DNA of 64,000 bases from Trochalopteron elliotii. Its lineage: Eukaryota > Chordata > Aves > Passeriformes > Leiothrichidae. Numbering within the stretch: the first letter of the stretch is position 1; every line of letters starts with the position of its first letter. The stretch spans positions 864,566 through 928,565 of the forward strand of contig JANPWX010000108.1 in assembly GCA_024734555.1 (NCBI GenBank), in the 5' to 3' direction. Of this stretch, positions 48,946-62,700 are shown piece after piece. The position numbers and the translations under genes were made by a program. The notes beneath the pieces are model-generated. The model saw only the letters and a program-made list of their open reading frames with translations, was not told where the DNA came from and did no database searches.

Positions 48946-51900
48946 CCATGAGAGCTGGAATAGATGACTGACCTTCCATAGCTTATACCTCTTGAGGGAA
49001 CAATTTACAGAATATGGGGTATGGGAGATTTATTTGGAAACCATATGGAAACATTTAGGTGTTGTTTTTGTGGGTCTGGGATTAATGTAACAAAATATGA
49101 TACTCCATATTTGTTGGCAGGATGGTGTTGAAATGGAGGGTTCACCTTTCTATGCATTCATTCAAAAGTGTTTGGATTTTTTCTTCCAGTACTTGACTGT
49201 GTTGGGGACCAAACATTTACAATATAAATGGACTCTCACAAAGCGCAGTTGAAAAGGCTGGTTTTCATAAAAAAAACCCAAACAACAAAGTAAAGAGTGG
49301 CCTGGACTACAGCATATGAAATGGCTTAATCATTTGGGTCAGTGTTGTCATGTCCTACTAAAGTAATTTTTCCAGGATCCAGTCATAGCAAGTAATTCTG
49401 GTAAACAGTTTTCTTACGCCCATGCGGCCTCTTTCCTTTACTGTATTGGAATCACTGGACTGGTGTGGCTTATGTCATATTAGGTCTGGTTTTCTGATCT
49501 TGCTGTGACTGGTCAGCTTGAGGGGAGATTTAAGTAGAAGCTGAACTGCTGAAAGAATCTAAGGAAGAATTCAATCTGTGGTCTTACCCAGAGCTTCTGG
49601 AAGTGCACAGTGAAAGGCTAACCCCCTTTGCCATGAGAGTTTACTTCACACTCTATTGGTTTCTGTATACCACTCAGGTTCCTGAGTGAAGGCTCACAGT
49701 GCCTTTGCCTGTAGGTAAAAGCAATGTTAGTTTTCCTTCTACAGATCACAGCTGAGCTCACTGCAGAGATTTAATAAAGAATGATGATCTCTAAGACTGC
49801 TTCTCTTCTTTGAGCACCTGTAAAAGATGATTAATTGTTCCCCCAGCAAATATTTTAAAAAATGTTTTCTCACCTTCCTTTTCCACCTGTCTTCTCTGAG
49901 AATACATCTGAACTTAAAATTCGTCACAAAATGTAGGTGGTAGAAATGTCTTATCTGCTGCCACACAATTGTATTATTTAGATGAGGAAAGTGGTAAAGA
50001 ACTTAGATAGCAAAGTAAGATGAGTACAGATCCATACCATAAATTGTATCACACACTCTCTGTTTAGATTCTTCCTTTATCTTAAATATTACAGAAATTA
50101 ATAATCATAATTATTATGATGAAACATGATCAGATAAGAATTTAAAATACTGTTAATAAGGACAGGAGATAGAAGGGCCTATCTGGACAATGTCACCAAA
50201 ATTTCAGCTACACAGAGCCTAAAGGCCATAGGGGCCTAATTTTTCCTGGAACAGAAAGAAAAGTTAATGTGATATTTGCTGAGAGTAGTGGACACGTTGA
50301 TACAAGCTAACCAGAAACCCCTTGGTAATAATGATATGAGTCATCTAGGGAAGACAGATCATAGAGGGGCAGATTGTTGTTGAGGGCCAGGTGGCCCCAG
50401 GCCAATGATGTTCCAAGAATAACATCCCCAGTGAACCTGTACCCTGCACTTGCAAGTACTGTAAAGTACTTGCCTTCTGCAGGAACAACGAATTCAGAAT
50501 GAAGAGGAGGTTGCTAGAAGTAGTGAAAATCTCTCAGGGGAAGGAAGAGATCCTCACATAAAATGGAAAATGAGACTGATGACAGGATAGTGTTCCCTCA
50601 AACAGTCTGGGTTACTTGGACATAACTGTGGTGAACAGCTGATACTCGTGTCTGCGTTTTTCCTTCTAGGGCACTTCATGGAGCAAATCCAGGTCCTGTT
50701 GCTCTAGCCAAAAAAGTAATAGCAACTCCAAGATCCTAGAAAGCACTGAGCTGGTTGTGACTTGGCATACTGACTCATAAGAGAGGAAGGTGCCAATGCT
50801 CAGACAGCATGTCGGGCATGTCAGCTGGTGAAGGAATTTGTTGGCATTGCACCCCAGCTGGTGCAGATACTTGGCCTTTTAGAATTTGATGGAGGTGCTG
50901 TAATACTTAAACTGTGCTGTATCTCCAAAACTGCTTGGATCTGCCTTTTTTTTTTTTTTCTGCAAATAGCAGCACTTGCGCTAAAAGTGGATAAAAAGTT
51001 TCTGCTTTATGAAAGTATTTCTAACACATTGCAACCTCGGTACAACTTAAAGGATGCTATGTTTAGGGAATGAGACTCCTGAGGAGGCTACTACAGCTAA
51101 TATAATTCTCTGGGGGAGTATTCAAAATATATGTCCTAAAATACACACCTCCTGATTACAAGCAGTCTTTTCTACTACTGCATTTCTTTCACAGGAACAC
51201 TGTCCTCTAGGTTTAATTCCTTAACACTTTAATAATTTTTATAGGTGGTTGGATTTTTGTGTGGGTTTTTTTTGTTAGTTAGTTTGTTTTTAATTGTTTT
51301 CTATTTTCCACAGCTTTTCAAGAGCACTTTCTTTGGTCTTACCTTGCCTTTTATAGCAGAAGCCGGATGGTGTCTATTAATTTTTAAGTGGTCAAAAACG
51401 AACAGGACCTATTAATTGTTCAGGCCTTGCAAGCCCTAGACTGCCTATTACTAGAAGGAGCAAGATGGCTTGTTGCAAGGTTGTTTCCATCCTTATCATG
51501 CTTTTGTCTGATTTCCAGTATATGCTGTAAATATGGTAGGCATATGTGTCTATTTCCCTTACGAGTCACAGAAGAACACGTGTACACTGAATGTAAAAAT
51601 TGTTAATTTTTATGTAAGTGTTTTGTTTTCTTTATTAGGGTGAGATATATCTTATATTAGACTGTAATACACAGTCATTTCTCTATGTGCAGGTGGCTGT
51701 GTCTAAGTATTCAAATATTTTTACAGGCTATTTTGCTAGGTTCCTTTTTTTGTACAGGACATTCTTTAATTCTAAGGCAAAAAATACAGTCCTTCAAATG
51801 TTACTTAAAAGAATCAATAATTCTTGTTTCTCCAATGATGCTGACTTTACAGTCCTTCATTAAATAGATCAATGCATTTCCATCACAATGTTATTCTTAC

Positions 51901-54900
51901 TTTACTGCAAAATTAATCACAAGTCTATCTTTTCTGAAAATTGCATAAATTGGTAAAGAAAAATCAAACTTACCCTTTATGTTTCTTTCATATTTGAGGG
52001 AAAAAACCTTATAGAGTTTCTGTTAAGATCTGCAATAAATGTTAAATGCTTCTTCTGTAAGAGAGGCTCTAAGAAGTCTCTTTCTTTTAGAGAAACTAAG
52101 TTCTCTAAGCCACAGAAGGGTCCAAAATTATTACTAAGTGACTACAAAATCCAGTTATTTCAACTCAGTTGCAGCTCTCAGGGTCTGGCTTTGACTGTGA
52201 CTGCATGTTACAAATCATATGGTATGCACAATGGAAGCAGAAAAACCTCAGTAACAGTGAGAGGGAAAAGATCTTAGAGAAGTAAATTTCTGCGAACAGT
52301 TGGTTCACAGCACTATCCAAATTAGCCTTCTAAGTGCTGCCTTTTACTGCTATGAAACAAAAAAAAAGAAAAGAAACACCAAACAACCAACATTCCCTCA
52401 GAAACTTCAGTATAAACTCCCCTTCTTAACCTGGGTGCCACTCACATTTTCTCCCTGGATCTTTTTGGCTCTAACCCAGCAGAGCATGGCTCCTACAGCA
52501 GTCATTACCAGTGAGGAATTAAGCCACAACGAGTCAAGTGAACTTCAACAGGGTTCTAGCACTTATGAACATAAAAGGTCACTAAAATTGCTAATACTTA
52601 ATCCGACCACATTACCAAGGAAAGGAGAGCATTTTGATGCAAAGCACTAAAGTACCCAAAACCACCCTTACAAGAAAAGTAATATTTATAAAGGGAAAAT
52701 ATCGTTAACTCATTATTTAATACCATGGCTGAAAATCTTTAATAGAAAATATCTTTTTTTACTAGATGCAGTTTGCATTTTATTGTTTTGAATTAGTCGC
52801 ACCAGGACTGGGTTTTCCCTTGCTTGTAAAATTGATAAAAGAAGATTTATTTGGGAAAAACAGCTGCTGGGATTAATTGTTGCATTTAGCTAGTCTTATA
52901 TTTAAGGTTTGATATAACTAATTTGCAGGCACTGTTTTATGTGGGAAGTTTCCTGACATAAAATACCTCTTGCACTTTTCTTAACATACTCCTGATAAAG
53001 AAGGGTAGTTCCTTACCCATGACATTTATAAAATATCAATTCTGCCCTCTTATTTCATACAAAATTTCATTACATTTACTTAGTATATAGTTTGTATACT
53101 TCATAATAATAAGTAGAAATAAGTAAAACTAGTAAGGAACTTGTTATTCAATCATTTATTATCTCTAAATTATTGTCTCTAAATTATGTAAAAATTGATC
53201 AAAAAAGTGAAATAAAAATATTTATTTTTGAACATATTTTTAGGTTTTTTTGCCTAACTTAAAAATGACTTATACTCGAAGAGAAGTAGAAAGGGGAAAG
53301 AGAATTAGAAGGGAAAGTGATTTCTCAGGTCAGATTTTTGTTCTCCATAAATGTAAATTAAGAAATGCAGGGGTTTATAATAACTTGAATTAAAGGAGTC
53401 CCTCCCTCTTTCTGCTGAGTCTTATGTGTTTAAATGTCTTACCGGCTTCTTATGGTGTCTAGGAGTTGCTAAATGAGTTAAAAACTGTAAAAACCTTCCA
53501 CCAAACTACCTTGGTTATTTGCAAGGATCAAGGAAGGATTTGGCTTGTTTGTTTTTTTGAGAGATGGATTGAAAGATTTTGAAAGGTGACAAGCCAGTCA
53601 CAGAGTTTGGAGTACTGAGGTGATCCTTGATAGCTGATAGTTCAAGAAAATGCTTCATCAAACAGGGCTGGCAGGCATCTCTTCATTCCTTTGAACCTTC
53701 AGATTTGATAAGGATGTTTTAAAACAGATATTTGTAAGAAAGTCTGTTTTTCACATATCTGATTTGTAGGTAGGGGGATTTTCAGTACAGGAAACATAAC
53801 AGTGACTGTGTCTTCATTTGAACAACATCAGTGTCAAAAAGATTGGCCTTTCAGCATTTTTTTTAACAAATCCATTGGGAAAAAAATGTCTCTGGAATCT
53901 CTTAGAAAATTCTGCCGGTAGTAGATTTCATGTGTATGTATGAAACGAGCAGTCTAGTCATAGGAACGCTGTAATTAGTGATTGAATATTTTGAAAGATC
54001 TTGTTAGTAGCAACCCAAGCAGAATGGAGAAAGGGATGGTTTGTCCATGGTTCACCAGCAAGACAGATTGTGACTTTACAGAACATTCATATGCTTTGAG
54101 TTTTTCTTAGACTTTTCTTGGAGGAAGAAAACAACTATATCCTGGGATATTTCACTGAAGGGTGCTTTTGTCAAACAAAGAAACAGGAGAAGGCTGACCT
54201 CTCTCTTTGCTTACACAAAGTTTTATATTTTCTAGGATTTTATATTTAAAACACTTTATATAACAGACCAGGCACTAATGTCATGAAGTCACCAAGTGTA
54301 CATGTACAGTGCTTCCAGTCAGCAGCAAGAGGTGGACTGGAGTTTTTCTGGAGACCAAAACAGTCATTGTGAGAGAACTGAAAATTGATCTTCCCTTCTC
54401 TCACTACCTTTGCCTGCTAGAAAATGGAATAGGGTGTGATAGTTGGAGGCAGGAATGCTCAGAGAAACTGCTGCTAACTGGTAGAAACAACTGGAAAAAT
54501 ACAGTTTTATCTGTTATCTTAGAAACCCAACATACTTCAGTCATTTAGTCACTCACTTCTTCCATCACACTCTTATCTCTGTTTTATTATGCTTTATCTT
54601 TTTCACAAGCCATTCTGGGTCTAAGTCTATAACATATTTACATTGGGCTAGTTTAACACAGTAATTCTTTTTCTGCAAATACCTGCGCAGTACATCTTGT
54701 CCTTCTGGTATGACAATATTTATAAATAAAAAATAATAAAGAAAAATATTTTTCCTTAAGACAGCATGCTAAATAGATCCATAAATTTTAGGCTGTAGCC
54801 TTCTCATCTGCTTGTTAAACAAATGAATTTCTTCTACAAGACTAGCAGAACCTGGGATGTGAATATCAAAGCAGAATCTGACCTTCATTGGGTTTGTGAG

Positions 54901-55714
54901 TATGACCTAAAGGAGAATTTTTTATCTCTGCACTGAAAGCACATAAAAATGTAAACTGGAATTGGTGCTACTGATTTGGTTCTGATAGTTGTTTCTTTAC
55001 AAGCCTACTACACTCTCCATGACTTTTGGGGACTTTCAGAACAGATGCATATTTTTTGCTTAAAGAAATGAGTGTGGGAGGACTGCAGTGAGCTGGGCTT
55101 TTTTCCATTATGCTTAGAGGCCTTTTCTCTGTCACTGAGGTTAAACTGAGAGGTCCAAGTTAAAGCACCCATCTGTTAAACTTTGCATGACACAGAATGT
55201 GTTACTCTAAACTTGTGAGAAAATAAAAAAATAAATCCACTTATTCTGGAAGAGAAAGTAATCAAGAGTTATCAAACAAGCAAAGTCAATGGGAGTAACC
55301 AGCACTAGGACAGGGAACAAAGCAGGGATGTAGCTGGTGGCAGGATGATGTGAGCTATTGCAGTATAAGTAAGAGAGACCTTGGACAGATCTGGGTGGAA
55401 TAATTTTGAGGAAATGGTGGTACCTCTCACCAATTACAGTACAGAAACAAAGTTCTTCAAGGATGGACTGCTTCTGAGGTAATGAGTGAAGGGAAGGCCT
55501 ACTTCAAAGGCTGAGAAAGTCCTTTTATTTTTCAAGCAGTGTGTATGAGCTATTTATTTTATAGATCTTTCAAGCCATTGCTCTGATGAGTTGGGAAGGA
55601 CTGACTGGTGAGATTGACTTTGCTGCCCCTTGGTGAACTCCTACTCTGGGATTCAGCTGTGAATCTCCCTCCACCATCTCAAGAGCATGCCTAATTTACA
55701 CAATCTATCTCCTT
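48946..55714. other. AT-rich non-coding DNA, no gene seen
   Basis: A 14-bp word is tandemly doubled at 53158-53185 with one mismatch. A 116-codon plus frame at 52300-52650 has no recognisable domain. T-rich runs occur near 50947-50961 and 51265-51290. I see no LTR, LINE or RNA gene. Confidence 0.7.
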
Positions 55715-55782
55715 CTGTACAACTTCCAGTGGAGTCAATGGGAGTTGTGTGCCTGAAGCCAAGGGCAGAATTTGGCTCAGAG
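55715..55782 (+). repeat. Ancient sauropsid repeat, best-preserved fragment
   Basis: 'AACTTCCAGTGGAGTCAATG' runs into 'GGAGTTGTGTGCCTGAAGCC' and 'AAGGGCAGAATTTGGCTC', the clearest copy in the window of the old repeat whose core is 'TCAATGGGAGTT..GCCTGA...GCAGAATTTGGCCC'. It is recognised from memory of turtle and bird genomes; the class is not assigned. Confidence 0.55.
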
Positions 55783-58700
55783 AGAGTACAACAGCTTCAG
55801 TGCTTTGCCAAATGAAATACATTTAGAGTCTGGCATGCACAGTTGGATGCAGTAAGTAAAAAATCAGTTTTACTGGATACAAGGCTTCACTGACTAGTGT
55901 TATTTCCCTCTTATCATTGTTAAAAGATGTGCTCTATAGGAAAAACTGTGCTAGTTTAAGCCAGAGACTTATCTTTACCTACTGTTCATAGAGTGATGCT
56001 TTATGTATCTCCTAGGTTTCCAGTGCTGTGTGGCTAAGGACATTCTGTGTCACAGGGCACATTTTTTATTTAGTTCTGCATAAATTATAATAAAAGCTGT
56101 GCAAAGTTTATTTGATTTCTTTGTCACAGTTATTTGAAACATAGTTTTTTTTAATTCATTCCAAATAATTTTCCCAAATTCATCAGCAGTGGCAACACAG
56201 ATGACTGATAAGATCTATACCTAATTTAAAAGAAACATTCAGCTTGTCTAGTCACTGCTAAATGACAAGTATTTTATTGCTAAGTCCCAGTATCTCAGTT
56301 CACCAGTGTCCGGAACATGAGTTCTACTGTGGGTTTTTCTTGTGAGATTCTTATAAAAAGCCATTCTGAACTGCATGCAAATGACTGTCTTGTAAAAGTG
56401 GCCTTTTAGTCTTTATTCACATTATACATAGGTAATTCCTACGGGATCATTTCTTCTCACAGTTATGAAGTTTAATTCAACAAAGTTGCACATATGGTCA
56501 AGAACACAGCTATGCACAGACTTTTACAATCTACAGAAGTCTTCTAAGGGAACCATTAGTTGCAGCTGCTTGTTCTTCCCTGAAAACACAGTGGCTTACA
56601 GCTATTTCCCTAAACAAATAAGTGTAAAAAAATTTCAGTGCTTTTTATTGCTAACTGCATATCCCTCAAGTGATCTGTATTTGCTTCTGTGTTGTGTTTC
56701 TGAGGCTTTTTTTTTTTTCTCTTCACTGATGCTTCTGCTTCTTTTCCTTAGAGGTTTTCATCTTTGCTTTTAAATTTACATTTCTCTCCTCTGGTGAGAA
56801 AATCCAAGTGAGGAAATCTCTTCACTAGAAATTATTTTCATAGAAATCATCAATTCGTTCAGCTTCCTTAGAACAGCCACTCTGCACAACATTAAGGAAT
56901 CTGGTCTCTCTGACATGGTAAAGTTCAAGACTTTTATCAGCTGTTTCCTCTAAAGCAAGGCAGAAAACCTTGGGTTGGATCATGTTATAGTTTACAATAC
57001 TTCTGTGCAGTGCAGCATACAAGACCAGATTATTTTTCTTTGAAATTATGTCAGGGCTTTGTTCAATATTGCCAGGAAACACTTATTTCTAGGTAGATAT
57101 TTCAAGAATGGAACATTCAAAAAATTTCATAGATGCAGAAGAGGTGGATATAAAAAAATTAAGGTGAAAATGTTTTGGCTAAAACAATGAAAGATGTTTG
57201 GGATTCTTTTCCCCCTCAACATGTGGATTCTAATAACCGCTGTTTGTTGTTAATTACTGAACATACTGCTTCTTCTAATAAACATGTCAAAGGAGGATCA
57301 AGTTAATTTGTTATATTCCCCTTTGGATATGGTTCCCATATACATAATATTTAGACTAAATCCCGTGACTACCTTTTTCCAATTGATATCTTAGGGAGGC
57401 AGGTTCTCAGCAATCTGAACAATGAGAGGGCAGGGGGGCTGAATCCCCCTGATCATGCACATAAATTAAAATGTCACACTGTACATGCCTGTGAAGTTAG
57501 GTGCCTTGAATAGACCAAAGATACCCAACTCATATGCATTTCTTTGAGCAATTAAATCTTAGTACTGGATGCTGAAAGCCTGTCTCTATGTGTGAACTTA
57601 GTTTTCACCATGTGAGAAAGTTTGCAGAGCCTAAAAGAAGGAAAGAGAGAAGCACTGGTAGGATGAGAACATTATGTTGGGTAGTGACTATAACCTAGGA
57701 GGATTTTAAAATGTTATATGCAGCATCTGAAGTATTTCCGTATCAGTTTACTTTATATGGTGCCACTATTAGTTAGATAGGCACTTTATTCCTTATTCCC
57801 ATGTGTACAATCTGCACGCATATTAAAGGGGAAGACACATATATGGAATAGACAAAGAAATGGAATAATCAAAAGCCTGTGTTTGAATAATTAAACAGCA
57901 CAAAATTATTGCAATCCGAGCATATTTTCATTAATCAGAATTAATGAAAAAACTTAAGTGAAATATAATTAATTTTATATAGGTTTTGGTGTTTCTTAAT
58001 AGAATAAATCTCTTGTGTGAAATATTTAGGTAATGACTATCATAAAGGAGACTGAATTAGAGTGTAATAATGCGTTCTAAAAGAGTCTGCATTTCTGTGT
58101 CAGTTAGGAGGAAGATGTCATTATGCTTGATGGTGTATTCATTGTGCCTAATACTCAGTTAGCTGTAGCAGACTGTGTACAACAACACTTCCATAGTATT
58201 TTTCACCCTGCCCATACACCCACTCCATAACTGTGGTTGTCCCCAAAATATTTTATAAAGTTTATGCTCTCACTCTGCTTCATTGTTTTTCTTTCTCATT
58301 TCTCATCATGCTGAATACATCAGAAACAGCCTGAACTGATGAAAAAAAAAAAGTGGGATAGACATGTAAGAGCCTGTCTATTACTTTTGTAAATTTTACC
58401 CATGGCCACCCATAGAACAGGTTGGCTTTTTTTTTTTTTTCTTATTTTTAAATTATTTTTAATTTTTTTCTTCTATTTATTCTTATGTCTTGTGACATAT
58501 TTCCAATTTTATGACTGTTTGGAATACCAGAATTCCTGTAAGTGAGTAACGTTAGGAAATATCAGCTAAGGCTTTGATATGTTCATTTTCCAGAGTTATT
58601 ACTGTACATGAGTGATGTGAGAACAATGTGATCCTCTGCTGTTCATTATGGCTATGTACCTGCATTTAAGAAGGTTTGCTAAAAATACCATAAAGTTCAT

Positions 58701-59030
58701 TATGTACTAGAATGGCTAACTATTCTCATTAATTTTGAAAGCGCATGCAGTTTAAATTGGTATTGAATACACACTAATGCATGGAAAAGTCTGATTGCAC
58801 AGTGAAGGAACAGATGGTCTTTGCCTTGAGGAGTTTACCACCTGAAAATACAAAAGCTGTGTAGGGAGAGGGTGTATACACAGAAATGAAGGGCTCACCA
58901 CACAGGAGGAGAGTGGGGATGGGAAGGGTTGAGTCACAGGGAAGGAATGAACAACAGCCTGTCAGGAAACACCCTGTGAGTTCCAAGCATTTTTATTTTG
59001 TTTGATTGGGGTTTGGGTAGGTGGAGATCA
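55783..59030. other. AT-rich non-coding DNA, no gene seen
   Basis: Frames at 56465-56773 (+) and 56825-57082 (-) have no recognised motif. A 14-base T run lies at 58427-58440. Nothing else was seen. Confidence 0.7.
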
Positions 59031-59157
59031 GTTAAACAGGACAAAGAGAAGGCAGGGAAAGAGAGGCAAGGGCATTTCAGGATGTGGAGAGGAGAGGAGG
59101 GAGCAGGCATGCGACAAAGAGGAGGGTAGAGATAGGGAGAGGTGTGGGGGCGAGATG
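59031..59157. repeat. Purine-rich stretch
   Basis: A G/A-rich stretch with GGAGA-type words but more pyrimidine breaks than the tract at 35046. The charged residues of the plus frame at 59002-59274 follow from this composition. Confidence 0.6.
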
Positions 59158-59710
59158 GATTGCAGCAATCAGCAGTGGGAAAGGATAATTAAAAATCATG
59201 GGTGTCTGTCAGACGTTAAGCCTCTTTTACCTTTGCTATGTCAGCTTCATTGTCAGACTGGATCCTCCCTGTAGTCTCTTCCTCATTCCAGGCTGCTCCT
59301 GTCATTGTTTAACACAGTTGTGCATGAACCGTGTGCTCAGACTGAAGCCATAAAATTATACAGTGCACTTAATTGAAAGATTGAAAAATTACTTTACAGC
59401 GACAGACTACACAATGGTTGACACTTAGGGACTGATCTTAGGCTACTGCACTCAGTGAGTGTAATTTAATGTTGTAACTTTCATGTATTAAACCAATGAT
59501 TTTTCCTTTGGCAGAGGGAAATTGTTCTTATACCACATTAACTTATAGGGTTGGAAAGGGAACTTCTCCCTTAACCTATCCCTCTTAAAGATTCAGATAG
59601 CTAATAATATTTCTCACTTATGCTTGAGATGGCCTGAATCTCAAAAATGGTCTGCGTGTGTGTATATTTCCTTAGGTGGAGTGAGATTTTAAATTACCTT
59701 AATATTGAAA

Positions 59711-59770
59711 TGTTTTGCTTATGTGCTGAGAATTTTTGTTTTGCTTATGTGGTGAGAATTTTATTTTGCT
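59711..59770 (+). repeat. 26-bp tandem duplication
   Basis: The unit TGTTTTGCTTATGTGCTGAG plus six further bases (59711-59736) is repeated at 59737-59762 with one substitution, and a partial third copy (ATTTTGCTT) follows. Confidence 0.9.
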
Positions 59771-62700
59771 TTCAAAAATGATGGCAGATTAATGCTAAAT
59801 AAATATTCTGATCAGAAATCCTAGATCAGCTCTAAGTCTTTTGTCTCTGCCACCCTTTCTTTCTCAGTGAAACAAAACCCAATTAAGATCCAATTCTATC
59901 TGTCTCCCTCCTTGCTCGCCACAACTTGTTTGAAAAGAGAAGCTTGTTTTCTGAAAAGCTGCATTAAATCAGAAGATTTTGACATGGAGAAGCTCTGTGT
60001 ACCCTAATTTCTTCCATAAAACCTGATAAAAACAGCAAAGTAGATCCAAACAGCATCTAAATTGTTTGAATAGTGACACATATCATGGCTGAGCTTTATA
60101 GGCTGTATGCCTGTTTATGTAAGTTCAGTTACTGGCTGCCAGAATTGCACTCATGGGACCCCAATATCTCCAATCCATAATCTTATTTTCCAGTCAAAAT
60201 TCAGAAAAAACCCACCCCAAAAATAGAGGAAACCCAAACAAACTGTTCTCTGTATGAAGCCAGGGGTTTTTGCAATTCAGTAAATTCAACCCTTCTATCC
60301 ATAAGCTTGGCATTTGCATTGTCAGCACTTACTCTTTTAAGTGGAATTAGAAAAACAAAACATCAATGGAAAATCAAGCTGATTTCAATATTGTTCAACA
60401 AAGCAGGAATCAGCTGACACTGTAGGAACTTCTTATCCCATTTTCTCTGAACAGCAGGGTAGGAGCACTTTTAGTATTAAGATATTTCATTTTCTCTAAA
60501 AATTACACTGAAGACTACAGTTTGGTGTCATTTACAAATATTTGAATTTCATAATTGTTTCCATACAATATGGAGACAGAACCCACTAGAATTCCCGACT
60601 TATTGAATATTCTTACTGCCAGAGTCTCCCTTTCACTATGTAGTGTCAAACTTGCATCTTTTGATCACACATGCTGAATCTCTCACATTAGAATAATTTT
60701 TTTTATTTACTTTTCAAACATCTCCTCTCATGGAAGTGCAGCTAATGGCACATTATTTGCAGCCTCTGTTCGGTAACACTTTGTTCCAAGTAACGCCTCT
60801 ACCCAGAGCTCATTAAAGCAGCACTTACATGCCTTCAACAAAAAGGGAATAGTTTCAGGATGAGCACTGGGTGTCTGATCTTCTTTTACACAGATTATCC
60901 TTTTTTTTGCCCCTGCTCTAGGCAGTGCATGAGTGAACTTATTCCTGAAATACTGTAGCACAGAATGACTTCTTCCACTCTCTTATTAAACTGTCACAAA
61001 ACATATATGAGAACCAGATATTCCATTGCAGTGTACTAGGAGACCATAGAGAAATTCTCTCAATAAAAAAATGAAAATTTCCATCTTCTACTGACCTACA
61101 AATTACAATTTCTTGTAAACATTTTTTTTTCAGCTTTGTAGTGTTAAAACTTTTTCATTAATCAAACCCATGAATGTTAAAAATATAATGTACTATACAT
61201 TTAATATATTTAAAATCTGATTCTATATCTGATAGAATGAGATACGATCATATTGTCAAAAAGCCTCCTACTTTTGACATGAAAATCCTATCTTTGAAAA
61301 TGTTCCTTCGAATATCTCTGGTTTGCTTTTACTTTCCTTTTTCTTTCATAGTTTTGCAAAACGCAACCACTGAGTCCCAGAGAGGGAAGCAGAATCTCAT
61401 TCCTGTGAAATAATCAGACACCTCATTCCAGGAGTCAGGTGACACCAGGCACAGTGGATGAGTCTTCTGGAAAGTCTAGTTGACGAGATTGGTTTGGGTC
61501 TCAAGTAGTTAGATGCTTACTTTGATTCAGATCTCGTACTACTGCCATAAATAAATAAATGAATACATCAACGTTCTCAATGACATGAAGTCAAGTCTTC
61601 TTTTTATTTTTTCTGGATTTTCATTTTATATATAGATCCTTGAACTAAGGCTCCTGGTGGGATGAGGCTGGCACAAGGCGATGGCTATAGAAGGAGGTAC
61701 ACCTTCTTTGTGTGTGCAAGCAGTTGACTCAACAGTGTCTGTATTCTCCTGACTAATCATTCTGGCTTGCCTTTTGTGTTAAATAACGCCTCAAGGGAAA
61801 AAAAAATGGGAACGTAAATGTCCCATCCTTATGTATTTCCTGGTGAATGCTCAGTCTATGCTTAGATTGATAGGCTTGTCTGACCGCCACAATAGGACTC
61901 CTTTCTAACTGAACTAGCAGAAAAGCCTAGTCTAGCCTCAGTCTGGGTCTATATATGTAAGAGAAATCAAGCTCCTTCCAGCTGATAGAAAGCACCATGA
62001 AAGAGAGCAGTGAACAATGCTAAGTCCTTCACAGTCCTACACTTTTCATACACATTATCATTTACGTTTGTTATTGCAATAGTACCTTGAAGCTCCATCC
62101 AAGAGTTGCCAACAGCTCAAGAATCACTGTATGGGTTGTCATAAACAGCCATAACAAAACCCCCACAATCTTATACCCTGAAGACCTTAAATTTAAAAGA
62201 CATGATGAATACTGAGGAGATGATTGGGATGTGAAGCCAAGAAAGTTATCAAAAATACTTGCTGCACATCACAGATCTGTGTAACAGTGGGCTGCTCATG
62301 ACTCTGCCAGAGTGTTGACCTGTGTTTAATCATAAAATGAGTATTTTTCTGTTTGTGTTCAAGTTTTAAAGCTATGGTAGCAAAGCCCATTGCAACGCCT
62401 GTTACTTGGATGGTCATATGTCTCTTAGAATTTCCAGTTGCAATTTGGATTAGATACTGCACAGATGAGCATTGCAGTGGCCACCTTACTGGCATCTAAA
62501 TGGACATCAGGTGCCACTTGGAAGCATGCGGTGAATATCTAAGTTCTGCTTTAAAAAGTGAGAAGCAAAGAGTAGGGAATTAATGTCTGTTTCTCCTCAG
62601 GAGGATGTATCAAATGAAAACCCTTAGGGGTCTCTCCTAGATCGTGTATCTTTCAACATAGCCATAATTATGTGGACAGAGAACAACTAACAGAAAAATG

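Noticed and set aside
52300..52650. 116-codon open frame
   Set aside because: No motif recognised and a low-complexity Lys run near the start. Consistent with a chance frame.
55284..55298. GTCAATGGGAGTAAC, resembling the old sauropsid repeat core
   Set aside because: Only about 15 bases match and the rest of the pattern is missing.
59547..59590. 'AGGGTTGGAAAGGGA' resembling an inverted CR1 3' end
   Set aside because: The match is too short, and the following bases do not continue the CR1 pattern convincingly.
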